A DNA stretch of 64,000 bases, taken from NCBI GenBank assembly GCA_022605425.2, contig CM061246.1, positions 1,854,501 to 1,918,500 on the forward strand, given 5' to 3'. Positions within the stretch are counted from its first letter, which is position 1; every line of letters begins with the position of its first letter. Position numbers and translations under genes: made by a program. The DNA is from Hamiltosporidium tvaerminnensis. Lineage: Eukaryota; Microsporidia; Dubosqiidae. Of this stretch, positions 44,001 to 53,340 are shown one piece after another. The notes under the pieces were generated by a model. The model saw only the letters and a program-made list of their open reading frames with translations, did not search any database and was not told where the DNA came from.

Positions 44001-45616
44001 GCATTTTCGAGTTCCTCTTCAGCTGCTTGTCTGTATGTCATTCCTTTAAGTTCGGGTGTTTCACTAATAGGCTTATCAACATCTCCGTTTGGTGCTGCGG
44101 CTAAAATTTCTCTTGCTTTGGCTCTGGCCATCGCACCTTTCGCTGCATTTCCAATTGAGTTGTCGTGATGCTGTGCAGCTTTATCCAATTCGCTGGCAAC
44201 TTCTGCATCGTGCAAGGCGGCAGCTTTCGATAGTCCTGCTGCTAAATTGGCATTTCTTGCGGCTGCCGCCCCTGCTACTCCTCCTAGGCCAGCAGCAATA
44301 GCTGGGTTGTGTTTAGCTGCGGCTGCATGTGCTATGTCTGCTGCCATGTGTGGATTATGAGCTCCAAGTGCACCCATTGCGCCTAAACCTGCGTTTCCTA
44401 AACCACCACTGCTTAATCCACCTGCGCCGATTCCTCCCGCACCCATACTACCACCACCTAAAGCCTCTGCTGCACCGCCTCCTCCCAGTTCATTCATCAT
44501 TTCTTGTTGTGCTACCGCTCTTCCAAGCATGTCGTTTGCTCTTGCTGCATTTCCTGCACCGAATCCTCCCATGCCTGCTGCATTTGCTGCTGCACCATGA
44601 TTTCCTCCCTTTGCTAGACGTGCAGCTGCCATTAGATTAGCTGCTCCGGCCTGATCTCCTTCATCAGCTGCTGCTTTTGCATTTCTTGCGTATTCAGCTG
44701 CTTCTAATTCGTTAGCTCGTTTTTGGTTGTATGCAGCCGCTCTTTTATGTGCGTCTGCAGCTCCTGCGTGTTCGGCAGCAGCGGCTTGGTTTGCAGCAGC
44801 ATCTCTTCCATAACCTCTTCCTCCTTGGGGCGATTGTCCGCCTAAATTTCCAGCTGCCATTCCTCTGTCTTGTGTAGCAGCTTTTCTATGTGCACCAGCT
44901 TCGTTTTCGTGTGCTGCAGCGGCTGCTTCGTTCATTCTGGCGGATTCTTCGGGAGATGGAAGTCTACGACCCATTCCATATCCTCCGGCACCTCCTCCGT
45001 ATCCTGCTCCCCCTCCATATCCACCGGCGCCTGCTCCATTTCCACCTGCGCCTCCTCCGTAACCCCCAGCAAGCCCTCCGTATCCAGCACCACCCATTCC
45101 AGCAGCACCTCCTCCATAGCCGCCAGCAGCATCTTCGGCTTCTCCTGCTGCAAGAGCTGCACCTACTGGTGAGGCACCTCTTCTCATTGCACCTTCAGCG
45201 GCACCAGCAGCTGCACCTGCTGCGGCTGCATTGTTCATTCCAGCTCCTCCAGCACCATGCATTGATCCTCCAGCTGCCCCCGCTGCTGCTCCAGAAGCTG
45301 CCCCTCCGTATCCTCCTCCTGCTTCCATTCCTGCTAATGCGCCGGCTGCAGCTCTTCCCCTATGCCCCCCTTCATATGCCATGTGAGCCAGTTCTCCTGC
45401 ATTTCCAGCAGCAGCCGCACCAGCAGCTGCACCCGCTGCTGCTTCAGGAGATTCGTGTCTTCTTCTTCTCCCTCTCCCTGAAAAAGGACTATACCCATGA
45501 TGTCGTCCCCCCATACCACCATACGGTGCTCCTAGTTCATCCAGAGATCCCAGATGTCCTCCTGCATACGGATGTGTGTATATAAACGATGTAAGTATCA
45601 AAAATAGTAGAAACAT
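41066..45616 (-). CDS. PTP3: polar tube protein 3-like, Gly/Ala-rich secreted protein
   Basis: 1516 aa. Signal peptide MFLLFLILTSFIYTHP, then a short segment ending in the dibasic run RRRR at 50-53, a possible furin/Kex2 site. Residues ~55-500 are Ala/Gly-rich low complexity (GYGGGAGG-type runs), ~500-800 Ala/Glu/Arg-rich and probably helical, ~800-1516 unique sequence with Lys/Asp-rich parts and a Thr/Val/Tyr/Gly-rich basic tail. There is not one cysteine in the whole protein. Cysteine-free, large, signal-peptide-bearing and charged is the known profile of PTP3, a structural protein of the microsporidian infection tube (E. cuniculi PTP3 is about 1256 aa). A large spore-wall protein is the alternative. 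Much more GC-rich than neighbours, which opens long antisense frames that are only shadows. Real gene: near certain; PTP3 identity: probable. Confidence 0.65.
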   Translation of the reverse strand: MFLLFLILTSFIYTHPYAGGHLGSLDELGAPYGGMGGRHHGYSPFSGRGRRRRHESPEAAAGAAAGAAAAGNAGELAHMAYEGGHRGRAAAGALAGMEAGGGYGGAASGAAAGAAGGSMHGAGGAGMNNAAAAGAAAGAAEGAMRRGASPVGAALAAGEAEDAAGGYGGGAAGMGGAGYGGLAGGYGGGAGGNGAGAGGYGGGAGYGGGAGGYGMGRRLPSPEESARMNEAAAAAHENEAGAHRKAATQDRGMAAGNLGGQSPQGGRGYGRDAAANQAAAAEHAGAADAHKRAAAYNQKRANELEAAEYARNAKAAADEGDQAGAANLMAAARLAKGGNHGAAANAAGMGGFGAGNAARANDMLGRAVAQQEMMNELGGGGAAEALGGGSMGAGGIGAGGLSSGGLGNAGLGAMGALGAHNPHMAADIAHAAAAKHNPAIAAGLGGVAGAAAARNANLAAGLSKAAALHDAEVASELDKAAQHHDNSIGNAAKGAMARAKAREILAAAPNGDVDKPISETPELKGMTYRQAAEEELENAERAEAHARNGDLAKMEEAAAAMGREAPRAGEAGLKAALEAKANGATDVEAAAAARAAAERENRRAGAKYNPQEEEDAEKALEAAKQARAAARAAGASDAETAVAGERAAARVAAEARARDAAKAARDAAEDAARTQEALDMAEAAEKGAAEGQAAALAKRAVDHEQAALDAGATKEQAEAIGARVAAESAVPVANELLPVPFVEPPIVPVLTKEPIYIPDEEAIALEEAAREAGLAEAARASQEMADRDEIAARAAGAADRRMNELLADKERQKAAEIAAQINMANEGVPITPRPLIPPRPEEWDKEIESGIAADLTSNDIPPPLLDKNTELGIIGTVPDDTSSVDIRNGKMDFPLKTFNDPPANNEVEGAAKRKRNQLKDDLRNKITKKKFDSPLNVIEGEDGNLNIPESAEKIDIEDGRVYFDESAKPDMEKDNIDTSKLVHMINTGERKDIPIGRGYYVADASGTEMEVPSPRNADPVHMLVDKNGNKLDISRATGLDIAKGALKMEPWSKYSKRLRPTINTPVRVQRSADPEVNELRKKIAQLDNTTAEVITNPSGRSYVKLVPPYGVAEQVPLSDALVNITHVPEKVVKEAGQEGVGIIQGTDTLPLEEKEEEAKKSTSLNITEGKPGKESYEEVISKKGLEESVTDPTTSEIINVRNAFNHLPVESKEIIIASASRPLNDEDVDTIKNKQLVTQKVVSVGDTVIDGLKHKKQDLSKSLNIGEEEFESKVSGFDKNIINTFIKTYNTPDSYKNYLNLKEEISRVFGDNSSYIESMVLYLIGNTLGQSITVPAPTKKKVTVTETKYVMQPRQINKTVYMPVKVSEKRTVENHPGVKGLTSKITGKRTKDGPITKTVKQVGKGGGKGGVTYTSYTVPKGGVGSTYKVINGNTNPQSVKVSNKVNNVPVTRPATSTTPSVTTYQYAGGNGYPHSVTRVVTPYNVSTPTVKGSYKVPGKIRSIVNGTPSRVISNRK

Positions 45617-47321
45617 GCAGTACGGTGTTTCTTCGTTTAAATAGATATTTTTTTAAGCTGAAGCAAACCGTGTAGCGAGATTAGATATGTGAATGGATAT
45701 GTCGCAAAATTTAGATGTGATTTTGTTTCATCCCAATTATAGTGTAACGACATTAAATGATAGGTTTTTCATACACTTATACGTTTCTATTACATGGTTT
45801 ATTTCTATAAGTATTAGGTTAGGCAACAATTCTAAATTTATTTTTTTTTTGTTTCAAATTTCTTATTTAACAGAAATTTTAGAACTTTTCATACCTAAGT
45901 TAGATACCAAAATTATAAAAAATAGAAAAAATAATAAAATGCCTTTAGAAAAAAATATTTTTTTATAAAAAAAGATTTTTTATTTATTGTTTAAATTATA
46001 AAAAATCGAAAGAATATTAAATTTTTTAGATAAAATTGAAATTTATTGTTTGAAATTCGACTAAGATTATAAAAAATAGGAAAGAATATTAAATTTTTTT
46101 AGAAAAAAATATTAAAAATTTATTGTTTAGCTTTCTAAGAAAATTAAAATATTCTTTCCTATTTTTTATTCATTTTTCTACCCATTGCTTGTTTTATTTA
46201 TCCTGTTTTTTATATCAGAATATAGAAATTTTAAATTGTATTGAATTATCATAAATTAACTTTTTAAAAACTAATAAATAAATAATAAAATATAAAAACA
46301 CATATAATTTTTTAAAAAGAATTTTTCCCAAAAAAAGTCTTTAAATTTGTATTTAATATTTTTAATTGGTTTTTTATATTTTATGAAACAACTGTTTTAT
46401 GTTTTATAAATGTTTTAAATTTGATTCATACAATTCAAAAATATTGGTTTTAGATTTTCATATTGAAATATTCATTTTTTTTTTATTTTTTATAAAATTT
46501 ATAGTCAATTGAATTTTTATTTTATACTTTTACTAAATTTATAAAGAACTTCATTTAAAAATTTCTATAAATTTATTAGGAAATTTCAGTTTAAATATTT
46601 CTAAAAATTTATGAAGCATCTTCGTTAATATTTCTCTATATTTTTTAGGAAATTTCAGTTTAAATATTTCTGAAAATTTATAAAGAACTTTAGTTAAAAA
46701 TTTCTATAAATTTATTAGGAAATTTCAGTTTAAACTTTTCTATAAATTTCTATATTTTCTATAAATTTCTGTATTTTCTATAAATTTCTATATATTTCTG
46801 TATAGTTTTATTTGCAAATTTTAGGTAAAAATTTTTAAAAATATAAAATTAAAAATAGAAATCATTTATATGTATCTAATAGGTAATATTTACTGAAAAA
46901 AAAGAGTTGAATTTTAAATTTTAACTTAGTTTTATAATATTTAATTCCGCAAAATTTTAGAGTTAAATTTTATATTTTAACTTAGTATTTTAAATATTTA
47001 AACACTTTTTTTTTATAAAAATATAAAAAAATTTTACTTTCTTATAAATCTTAAGAAATATCATAAATGGTACAACAAAGTATTTTAAAAATATAATTTC
47101 TACAAAGTAACATAGATTTGATTAAGTACCCTTTTATTTTATCATAAGAAGTATCATATTGGATAGAAGAAAGTATTTAGAATAAGAATATCATATAATA
47201 ACATAGAATTTTATTAAATACTTTTTTATAAATAAATCGTAAAAAGTGTTTAAAATATTAAAGAACGTATTTAAAATAAGAATATACTCTAATTGCATAG
47301 AATTTCATTAAATCTCTTTTA
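45617..47321. other. AT-rich region upstream of the PTP3-like gene
   Basis: Presumed promoter region of the minus-strand PTP3-like gene. No gene seen. 46530-46800 holds a tandem array of TTTCTATAAATTTATTAGGA and AAATTTCAGTTTAAATATTT units. Confidence 0.5.
46530..46800. repeat. degenerate ~75-bp tandem repeat
   Basis: About three to four units built from TTTATTAGGAAATTTCAGTT and TAAATATTTCT, decaying into short CTATAAATTTCTATATTTT repeats. Confidence 0.8.
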
Positions 47322-48698
47322 TTAATCCAAATATATTCTAAAAAAATTTTGAGGTAATTCCGTATAAATAAAATGATAAAATTCTTTTCTTTTTTCTTGA
47401 ATTTTTTTTAAACAATCATTTAATGAGGTTTCCATTTTTATGATATAAGATTTTAATATTGGATTTAGTGAACAAGAAATCATTATTGTTGATTTAATTA
47501 TTCTATTAAGAAAAATTGTATAGTCATTCATTATAGCCACTAAACATTCACAGGAAGAGGTGTAATTCTCTTTGTATATTAAAATATTTTGATTTAAAAA
47601 ATCCAAAAAACTGTTTTTAAATTCAGAAGTATTTAAAATTAAAAGTTTATCTTTGAATTCTAAATTATTTTCACATTTAAAAAACGTGGAAATTAAAAAA
47701 GTATAAATATTTTGAATTTCTGTTATTTTTTTGGTAATTGTGAAAAATGTGTTTTCAAAAGAGACAATTGCAGAATTTATAAAAAAATTTAAACGATCTA
47801 AATCAAATTTTGAAGGAAAAGTTTTGGAAATTTCAATATCATCTGTTAAAAAATACGATGCACTACTATCTAAGTTGTTTAAAGTATTAATTTGATTTAA
47901 TAAATCTTGTGCAAGATTTCCATGATTCTTTTGAGAAAGTAAAAATTCGAAATCAAAAGAATAGTAAGAATTCTTTATAAAGTCAGTATATTTTTGAATG
48001 TTTATTTCAAGTTTCTTTAATATTTTTAAATATTCCTTAAATTTCAACTGAAATCTGGCACAACCAGACAAATTCATTTCTTTTCTTTGCTTTGATTTTA
48101 ACACATTCGCCAAATAAGAACTGATTTCTTCTATTTTTGAACTTAAGGGATATTCTAACCTATAAAGTTTTAAAAGATTTAATATTTCACACAAATTTAA
48201 AAACATTTCATTTTTGGTTTGAATCAACTGTACAACAAAATTATTTTTTATAGAAAACAAATTACATGGTAAATTTATAGCCATATTATCAACATAAGTA
48301 GACAAATTTTCAATGTTTTTATAAATTATTGCAAACTCATTCATCGCTCTATAATAATCATCTAAATTTTTTTGAAATTTGTCTAAGAATGTATTTAAAT
48401 CTGCTAGCCATACTATTTTTTGTAACGGATCCAATTTATTTTCTAAATCTTCGTTACTAAAATGATAAAATTTAATGATCCCTTCATTAAGTTCATCTTT
48501 AAAAATCAAAATAGTTTGCGTGAAATTCTGCATCCATAAAATACCTTTGTTTATTTTATCTTTGTTTTCTAATATATTTTCAAAATATTTATTTGTCTCT
48601 TCGTTATTAAGATAAGCTTCCTCAATATTCAAATTTGAAAAATGTAAAGTTTTAAAAAATAAAATAAAATATGGGATATGTATTGACATTGGGTTCAT
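47322..48698 (-). CDS. unrecognised helical protein with hydrophobic N terminus
   Basis: 458 aa from ATG at 48698. The first ~20 residues (MNPMSIHIPYFILFFKTLHF) form a hydrophobic stretch that could be a signal peptide or anchor. The rest is rich in Leu, Ile, Asn, Lys, with long amphipathic helical segments (for example LDKFQKNLDDYYRAMNEFAI, LKFKEYLKILKKLEINIQKY) and no Gly/Pro-rich parts, so it is likely all-alpha, perhaps coiled-coil. Nine or so scattered cysteines. I see no known domain. The length of the open frame in 20-25% GC DNA makes it a real gene. Repeat B4 lies just upstream. Possible secreted or ER protein specific to microsporidia. Confidence 0.7.
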   Translation of the reverse strand: MNPMSIHIPYFILFFKTLHFSNLNIEEAYLNNEETNKYFENILENKDKINKGILWMQNFTQTILIFKDELNEGIIKFYHFSNEDLENKLDPLQKIVWLADLNTFLDKFQKNLDDYYRAMNEFAIIYKNIENLSTYVDNMAINLPCNLFSIKNNFVVQLIQTKNEMFLNLCEILNLLKLYRLEYPLSSKIEEISSYLANVLKSKQRKEMNLSGCARFQLKFKEYLKILKKLEINIQKYTDFIKNSYYSFDFEFLLSQKNHGNLAQDLLNQINTLNNLDSSASYFLTDDIEISKTFPSKFDLDRLNFFINSAIVSFENTFFTITKKITEIQNIYTFLISTFFKCENNLEFKDKLLILNTSEFKNSFLDFLNQNILIYKENYTSSCECLVAIMNDYTIFLNRIIKSTIMISCSLNPILKSYIIKMETSLNDCLKKIQEKRKEFYHFIYTELPQNFFRIYLD

Positions 48699-48859
48699 AG
48701 GAAGAAATTATTTTTCTAAATATAAGTATTAAATCAAATGTTTCAATCATTTAAATTAAAAATATTTACTAAATATAGAAATACTCTGGCTTTTAGTAAA
48801 TAAATGAAATATATGATAGCATTTAAAAAACAAAAAAAAATTGTGTAAATATTTTAAAC

Positions 48860-49592
48860 TTTATTTAAAAGTATCACATCTTTTTTAAAATAGTGGCAAG
48901 TGTTATATTTGTTTTCATGACATTAATGCAGTTCTAGGTTTAACATAAATAACTGCTACCCTAAAACTCTATCGGACACTTCTGCGATACCTACGACCCA
49001 AAGCCTTTCATCTACCAGGTATGTAGAACCTAATTACTAGACGAGGCAGTTGCCCAGAGTTCGTTAATGTCCGTTGCATGAAGTGTGATCGAAGGCCTTC
49101 CCCGGACACCTCCAAGACCATGCAGCATTCCCACTTACTCTACACTTTCTGAATCCAATAAACCTCTGGCTAAGATATATTTCGAAGGCTTACATGAGGT
49201 CCATTTAGATAGTGCAATGCCATACCAACAGGTATAACCTGCTACTTAGTTCTCACGGATTTTAATGGATTTTATTTTTATATCTCCTAGGCGCTAAGTC
49301 TTCTAACCCAAGTAAGAAAGTATAGGCTTCTATGCTTTTACATGGCAATTACCTACAGGTCCAACCGCTGCCTACAATCTGGTTACATAAAAAACTACGA
49401 AATAAATTTGTGAAAAAAGTTTCGCCATTTCGTAAACCTTCTCCTCCTCATAACAACCCCCAAAGAACAACCGAAGATGTAGTGTGATTTTATTCCCACC
49501 AAAAATATAAAAAAAGATTTCACCCTAATTTCATCTACTCATTACCAAGGAGATATTTTTTTTGAACGATATCCTCCTCCCTTTACTTCCTT
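48860..49592 (-). repeat. dispersed repeat family B, best-preserved copy (B4)
   Basis: Reads on the minus strand; 3' end at 48860 (TTTATTTAAAAGTATCACAT), then ATAGTGGCAAGTGTTATATT, GCAGTTCTAGGTTTAACATA, CACTTCTGCGATACCTACG, CATGCAGCATTCCCACTTAC, TATATCTCCTAGGCGCTAAG, AGTTTCGCCATTTCGTAAAC, 5' end near 49590 (CTCCTCCCTTTACTTCC). Sits between two divergent genes and ends about 60 bases before the SEC13 start codon. Confidence 0.9.
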
Positions 49593-49649
49593 TTTCATAA
49601 AAAAAAAATATTTAAATTATGTAATCTTAAGATATTCGTAATTATACAA

Positions 49650-49652
49650 CCC
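49650..49652 (+). promoter_or_regulatory. CCC motif before SEC13 start
   Basis: ACAACCCTTATGAGC: CCC two bases before the ATG at 49655. Confidence 0.5.
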
Positions 49653-49654
49653 TT

Positions 49655-50470
49655 ATGAGCACAACATTCACTGAAAATATATTGAGTATGGATGCAGATG
49701 CACAAGAACATAGAATGTTGGCTACTACGGCTGAGAAGCTGATTAAGATTTATACAATCGATAATGATCAAATAAATCCAGAGTTCGAACTAAAAGGTCA
49801 TGATGGACCAGTGACATCCGCAAAATTTATTAACAAAGGTGAATTAATAGCTTCTTGTTGTTTTACAGGGAAAGTTATTATTTGGAAATTGGAAGGAAAT
49901 TCCTACAACAAAAAATTTGAAAGGAAAATTTTTGAAGGTTCCTTGAATTCCTTATCAGTAAAAAATATTGAAAATGGATTTATAGTGTTTTGTGCGTGTA
50001 GTGATGGAAATGTAAGAACTTTACAATTTGATTTTTCTCTAAACTATTCAGAAGACTTGTTTTTTGCTCATAGATTTGGTGTGACCTGTATTGATAATAA
50101 TGACTTGTATGTTGTTACTGGTGGTTTGGATTCAAATGTGACACTTTGGGATTTAAAAGAAAAAAAAGAAATCGAAACATTTTCTGACCATAAAAAATTT
50201 GTTAGAGCCGTTGCTGTTTGTCCAGCCAACGAATTTAATATTTTAACATTTGCAAGCTGTGCTGAAGATGGTAGTTTAGTGATTTATAGTCGAGAGGATG
50301 ATTGTATTGTCAAACAAATTATTGAAATGGGTTCACCCTGTTATTCAGTATCTTGGAGTGCTTCTGGATTTTCTTTATGTGTAGGATACGGGGATTCATT
50401 TTTTAAAACATTTGTTCCTGATGTAAGTGGTAAGTTTAAAGAAGTAGAAATCGTATCCAATGAAAAATAA
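49655..50470 (+). CDS. SEC13: COPII/nuclear pore WD40 protein Sec13
   Basis: 271 aa, six WD40-type blades. Sec13 is the outer-coat subunit of COPII vesicles with Sec31 and also part of the Nup84 complex. Seen: AEKLIKIYTID, FELKGHDGPVTSAKF, LIASCCFTGKVIIWKLE, FCACSDGNVRTLQFD, FFAHRFGVTCID, YVVTGGLDSNVTLWDLKEK, DHKKFVRAVAVCP, TFASCAEDGSLVIYSRED and GSPCYSVSWSASGFSLCVGY with DVSGKFKEVE at the end. This is the Sec13 blade order (the last blade GxxxW replaced by FVPD) and not Seh1. Shorter than the yeast protein (297 aa) through trimmed loops. Start at 49655 has a CCC signal. Confidence 0.9.
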   Translation: MSTTFTENILSMDADAQEHRMLATTAEKLIKIYTIDNDQINPEFELKGHDGPVTSAKFINKGELIASCCFTGKVIIWKLEGNSYNKKFERKIFEGSLNSLSVKNIENGFIVFCACSDGNVRTLQFDFSLNYSEDLFFAHRFGVTCIDNNDLYVVTGGLDSNVTLWDLKEKKEIETFSDHKKFVRAVAVCPANEFNILTFASCAEDGSLVIYSREDDCIVKQIIEMGSPCYSVSWSASGFSLCVGYGDSFFKTFVPDVSGKFKEVEIVSNEK

Positions 50471-52351
50471 AATGTTGACTATAATTTTATATTTTAAAAT
50501 GTTAGTTTATATATTTCTTTTTGTATTTGAAAAGCTGGTAAAATATAAAATTTCATTCGATTGGACTTTCAAAAAAAAAATTTACTGTAGAACTTTTAAT
50601 CAAAAAAAATTCTATTTCGACGAAAAAACTAGTTTTTTTTCAAAAAAATTATTCTAATAAATTCAAATTTAAATACTTGAAATAATGTACCAATAAAAAA
50701 AATAAATATATTTGTATTTATGAAAGATTTTGGATTAAATAAGCATAATAACCAGAAAAATAGAAATACTAAAAAAGTAAAAAAAAATGAAAAATCCCTC
50801 ACACTAATAAAATTTTTCCATCCAATTGAAGATTTTTTGACGTTGCGATGTTAAAAAGACACAAAAATACATACTTAACGGTTCTTTAAACGCAATAAAA
50901 AGCATCTTGTTTAATTCAAGGTTTTATGGAGCAAATTAAATCAGAATCGTAATTTTTTTAAAGAAACTACGACTAAACATAAATTTATAAGGTAAGACAA
51001 GCCGTGTTTTTCTAATTTTAGTTTTAAAGAAAGAAAGTAAATTTCAATATCATGAAACTTTAAAAAATTATTGAATTATTGTGTGATTAAATATTAAAAA
51101 AAGGTGTAGATAAGAAAATTACAAATAAATAAACAACCGGTACAATAATACATCTGATTTACTCAAATAAATATGAATGTGTGTATACTAACGAATTGGA
51201 TCTTATTCTTTTTAATAACTCATCAAAAATGTGCATTCGAGAATAATAGAGAGATTTTATATTCATAATTCTTAGAATACTCATTAATGAGACAGTTATA
51301 TATTATTCATAATCAAGTAAACAATATTGGGTTGGGAAAATCGAAATTAATTCATGAGAGATATTTTAACTTTTATAAACCGAGAAATTAAAGAAGTATT
51401 GCTTTCTGAAAAATCAGTTAAGTTTCGTTTAAAATTTATTGTCAAAATAATCGCTTTTGTGATACCTTGGATAAATGAACGTATATGTTTTTTTGAAGAT
51501 GGATAAGAGACATTCAAATCGTTTATTTTAATCTATTAAGAGGACTGGCTCACTATCAAATGCCAATGCGAACTTAGAAAGATCATCTGAAAATAAATAC
51601 ACAAAACATAGGATACAAACAGCCATGTTTATACTGCAATACACATCATTGAGCAAGAAAATACCTCAAAAAAAATTAATTAGTCTCAAACTGTAGATAA
51701 AATAACCGAAATCAAACCATGAATTCACAATTTAGAAAAATTCAAATAAAGAAAAATAGGTGATATGGTGAAAGATAACTAATGATTAAACATATCTTGT
51801 TTTATGTTTTGGAAAGATTTATTTTTATTCTTTTTTACTATCTAGACATTAAAAAAATATAAAAACGTGTGTTTATTGAGAGAAAATATATTTTTAACAA
51901 TTTGTTGGAAGTTTTAAAATATTGAAACCATCTTTCTAATAAATATTTGTCTAGAAAAGGTAGAATAATTGCCTTCAACATAGTTATTCATCTAATTTTG
52001 CGAAAATTATTATAAATTGATTTCAGAATATTTATTTTGGCAAATTTATAATTTTTTAATGGTTTTCGCGTCTTTTAGCAAATAAACATATGGTTAGTCA
52101 TTTTTTCCAAATATATTTTCTTTGAAAGACTTTTTATAAGTTTATATGGCAGCATGGTACATAAGAAAAATATTTTAAACCATGCTTATTACTTTTAACA
52201 TTTTTTTTTCGTTTGAAAGTTCCAATTTATAAACAGAAACAACCTAAACGCGCATATTGTTTTAGTTTAGCCCACAATTTACAATTTTTTGCTGATTTAG
52301 AATATTTTAGCATTGAAAAATAAAAAGGAAATATAAATTAAAGTAGATTTT
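50471..52351. other. 1.9 kb without a recognised gene
   Basis: The 3' flank of SEC13 has a chance 65-codon frame. 51300-51560 is slightly less AT-rich and may hold a decayed coding region, unidentified. Confidence 0.4.
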
Positions 52352-53340
52352 TTATTCAAACTTTGGGAATATCTCATCCAGATTCTGTTCAATCGTATTT
52401 TGAAATATGGTTTCAAAATAGTTTACTATAAGAGGTTTAAGTTGATCTGCTAGGTACAGAATAAACCCGTCTATTCCCAATTTACCCACATTCAAAGGAT
52501 TAATATGTAATTTTGATTTCATAATATTATCTTCTTGCGTTTCTGACAGGTGATATTTATAATTCCAAAATGAAATGCCTATCTGATAAAATATATCGGT
52601 TAATATTTCTATAAAATAATAATTTTTTACAAAACTATTAAATAGAAACTCGGCTTGTATATTTCCAACTTTATCAGTTTTGTAAAATTGATATAAAATA
52701 TTCAAAGTACATAAATTAACAACCGGAGCAGAAGTAAGAAATTTTTGTTCAATATTCTAAATTATTGAGGTCAATAAAAAAGCCATCACATCCAATATTA
52801 AATTCTTCTTTTCTACGGTTCATAGTTTCTAGGTTAAAAGAACTAAATTTTGTTTCTGCTTCATAAATTCTTTTTTGAATTTCATCATAAAATATAGAAT
52901 ATGACTCGCTTGTGCAGTTCGGTTCTTTTTTTTAAGGACTCAATCGATATCTTACATTTTTAAATGATGATTTCTAATACCGTATTTTCTAATAGATAAA
53001 CTAATTTATCTATAATATTCCAGTAGCAATCAATTGGCAACTCTGATTTAAATTCACAAAAATCTTTTGGACTATTCCGCAAAATATTCATCAACTCAAG
53101 AAAATGTTTTTCAAGATGTGGTGGATATTTCTTAACGGCATTCGTTAATATATTTTCCAGAATCCCATCATTATCGTGATAAAATCCACCACCTAGTATA
53201 AACTAAGTTAGATTGTATGAAAATAGATTAATAAAATACTTATTGGTTAGTAAATGACGTTAAATATCAACAGGCGGGGTTTTAATCTCGGCATTCAAAT
53301 CGTATGTTTCTTTTGATGTCAATATTTACTTCAAAAACCA
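52352..53340 (-). pseudogene. broken gene, weak similarity to ubiquitin chain-elongation factor Ufd2/E4
   Basis: Three or four minus-strand fragments in different frames: KKYPPHLEKHFLELMNILRN followed by CYWNIIDKLVYLLEN (53165-52970), EPNCTSESYSIFYDEIQKRI followed by NRRKEEFNIGCDGFFIDLNN (52925-52765), then EQKFLTSAPVVNLCTLNILY and YKTDKVGNIQAEFLFNSFVK (52755-52630) to a stop at 52352. The order N-x-R-K ... DGF-x-x-(N/D)L ... K-x-DKV ... (A/T)E-x-x-F recalls the Ufd2 core (SDGFMLNL, KIDKID, TECFFLT). No U-box is visible at the C terminus. At least two frameshifts and several stops make it a pseudogene unless the assembly is faulty. Function is a guess. Confidence 0.4.

Noticed and set aside
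43324-45585. Several 60-230 codon open frames on the plus strand across the PTP3-like gene
   Set aside because: They are antisense shadows of a GC-rich Ala/Gly coding sequence and have low-complexity Leu/His/Gln or Ser/Cys-rich products.
50460-50657. 65-codon frame after SEC13
   Set aside because: Overlaps the SEC13 end, very Phe/Lys-rich from AT-rich DNA, no homology.
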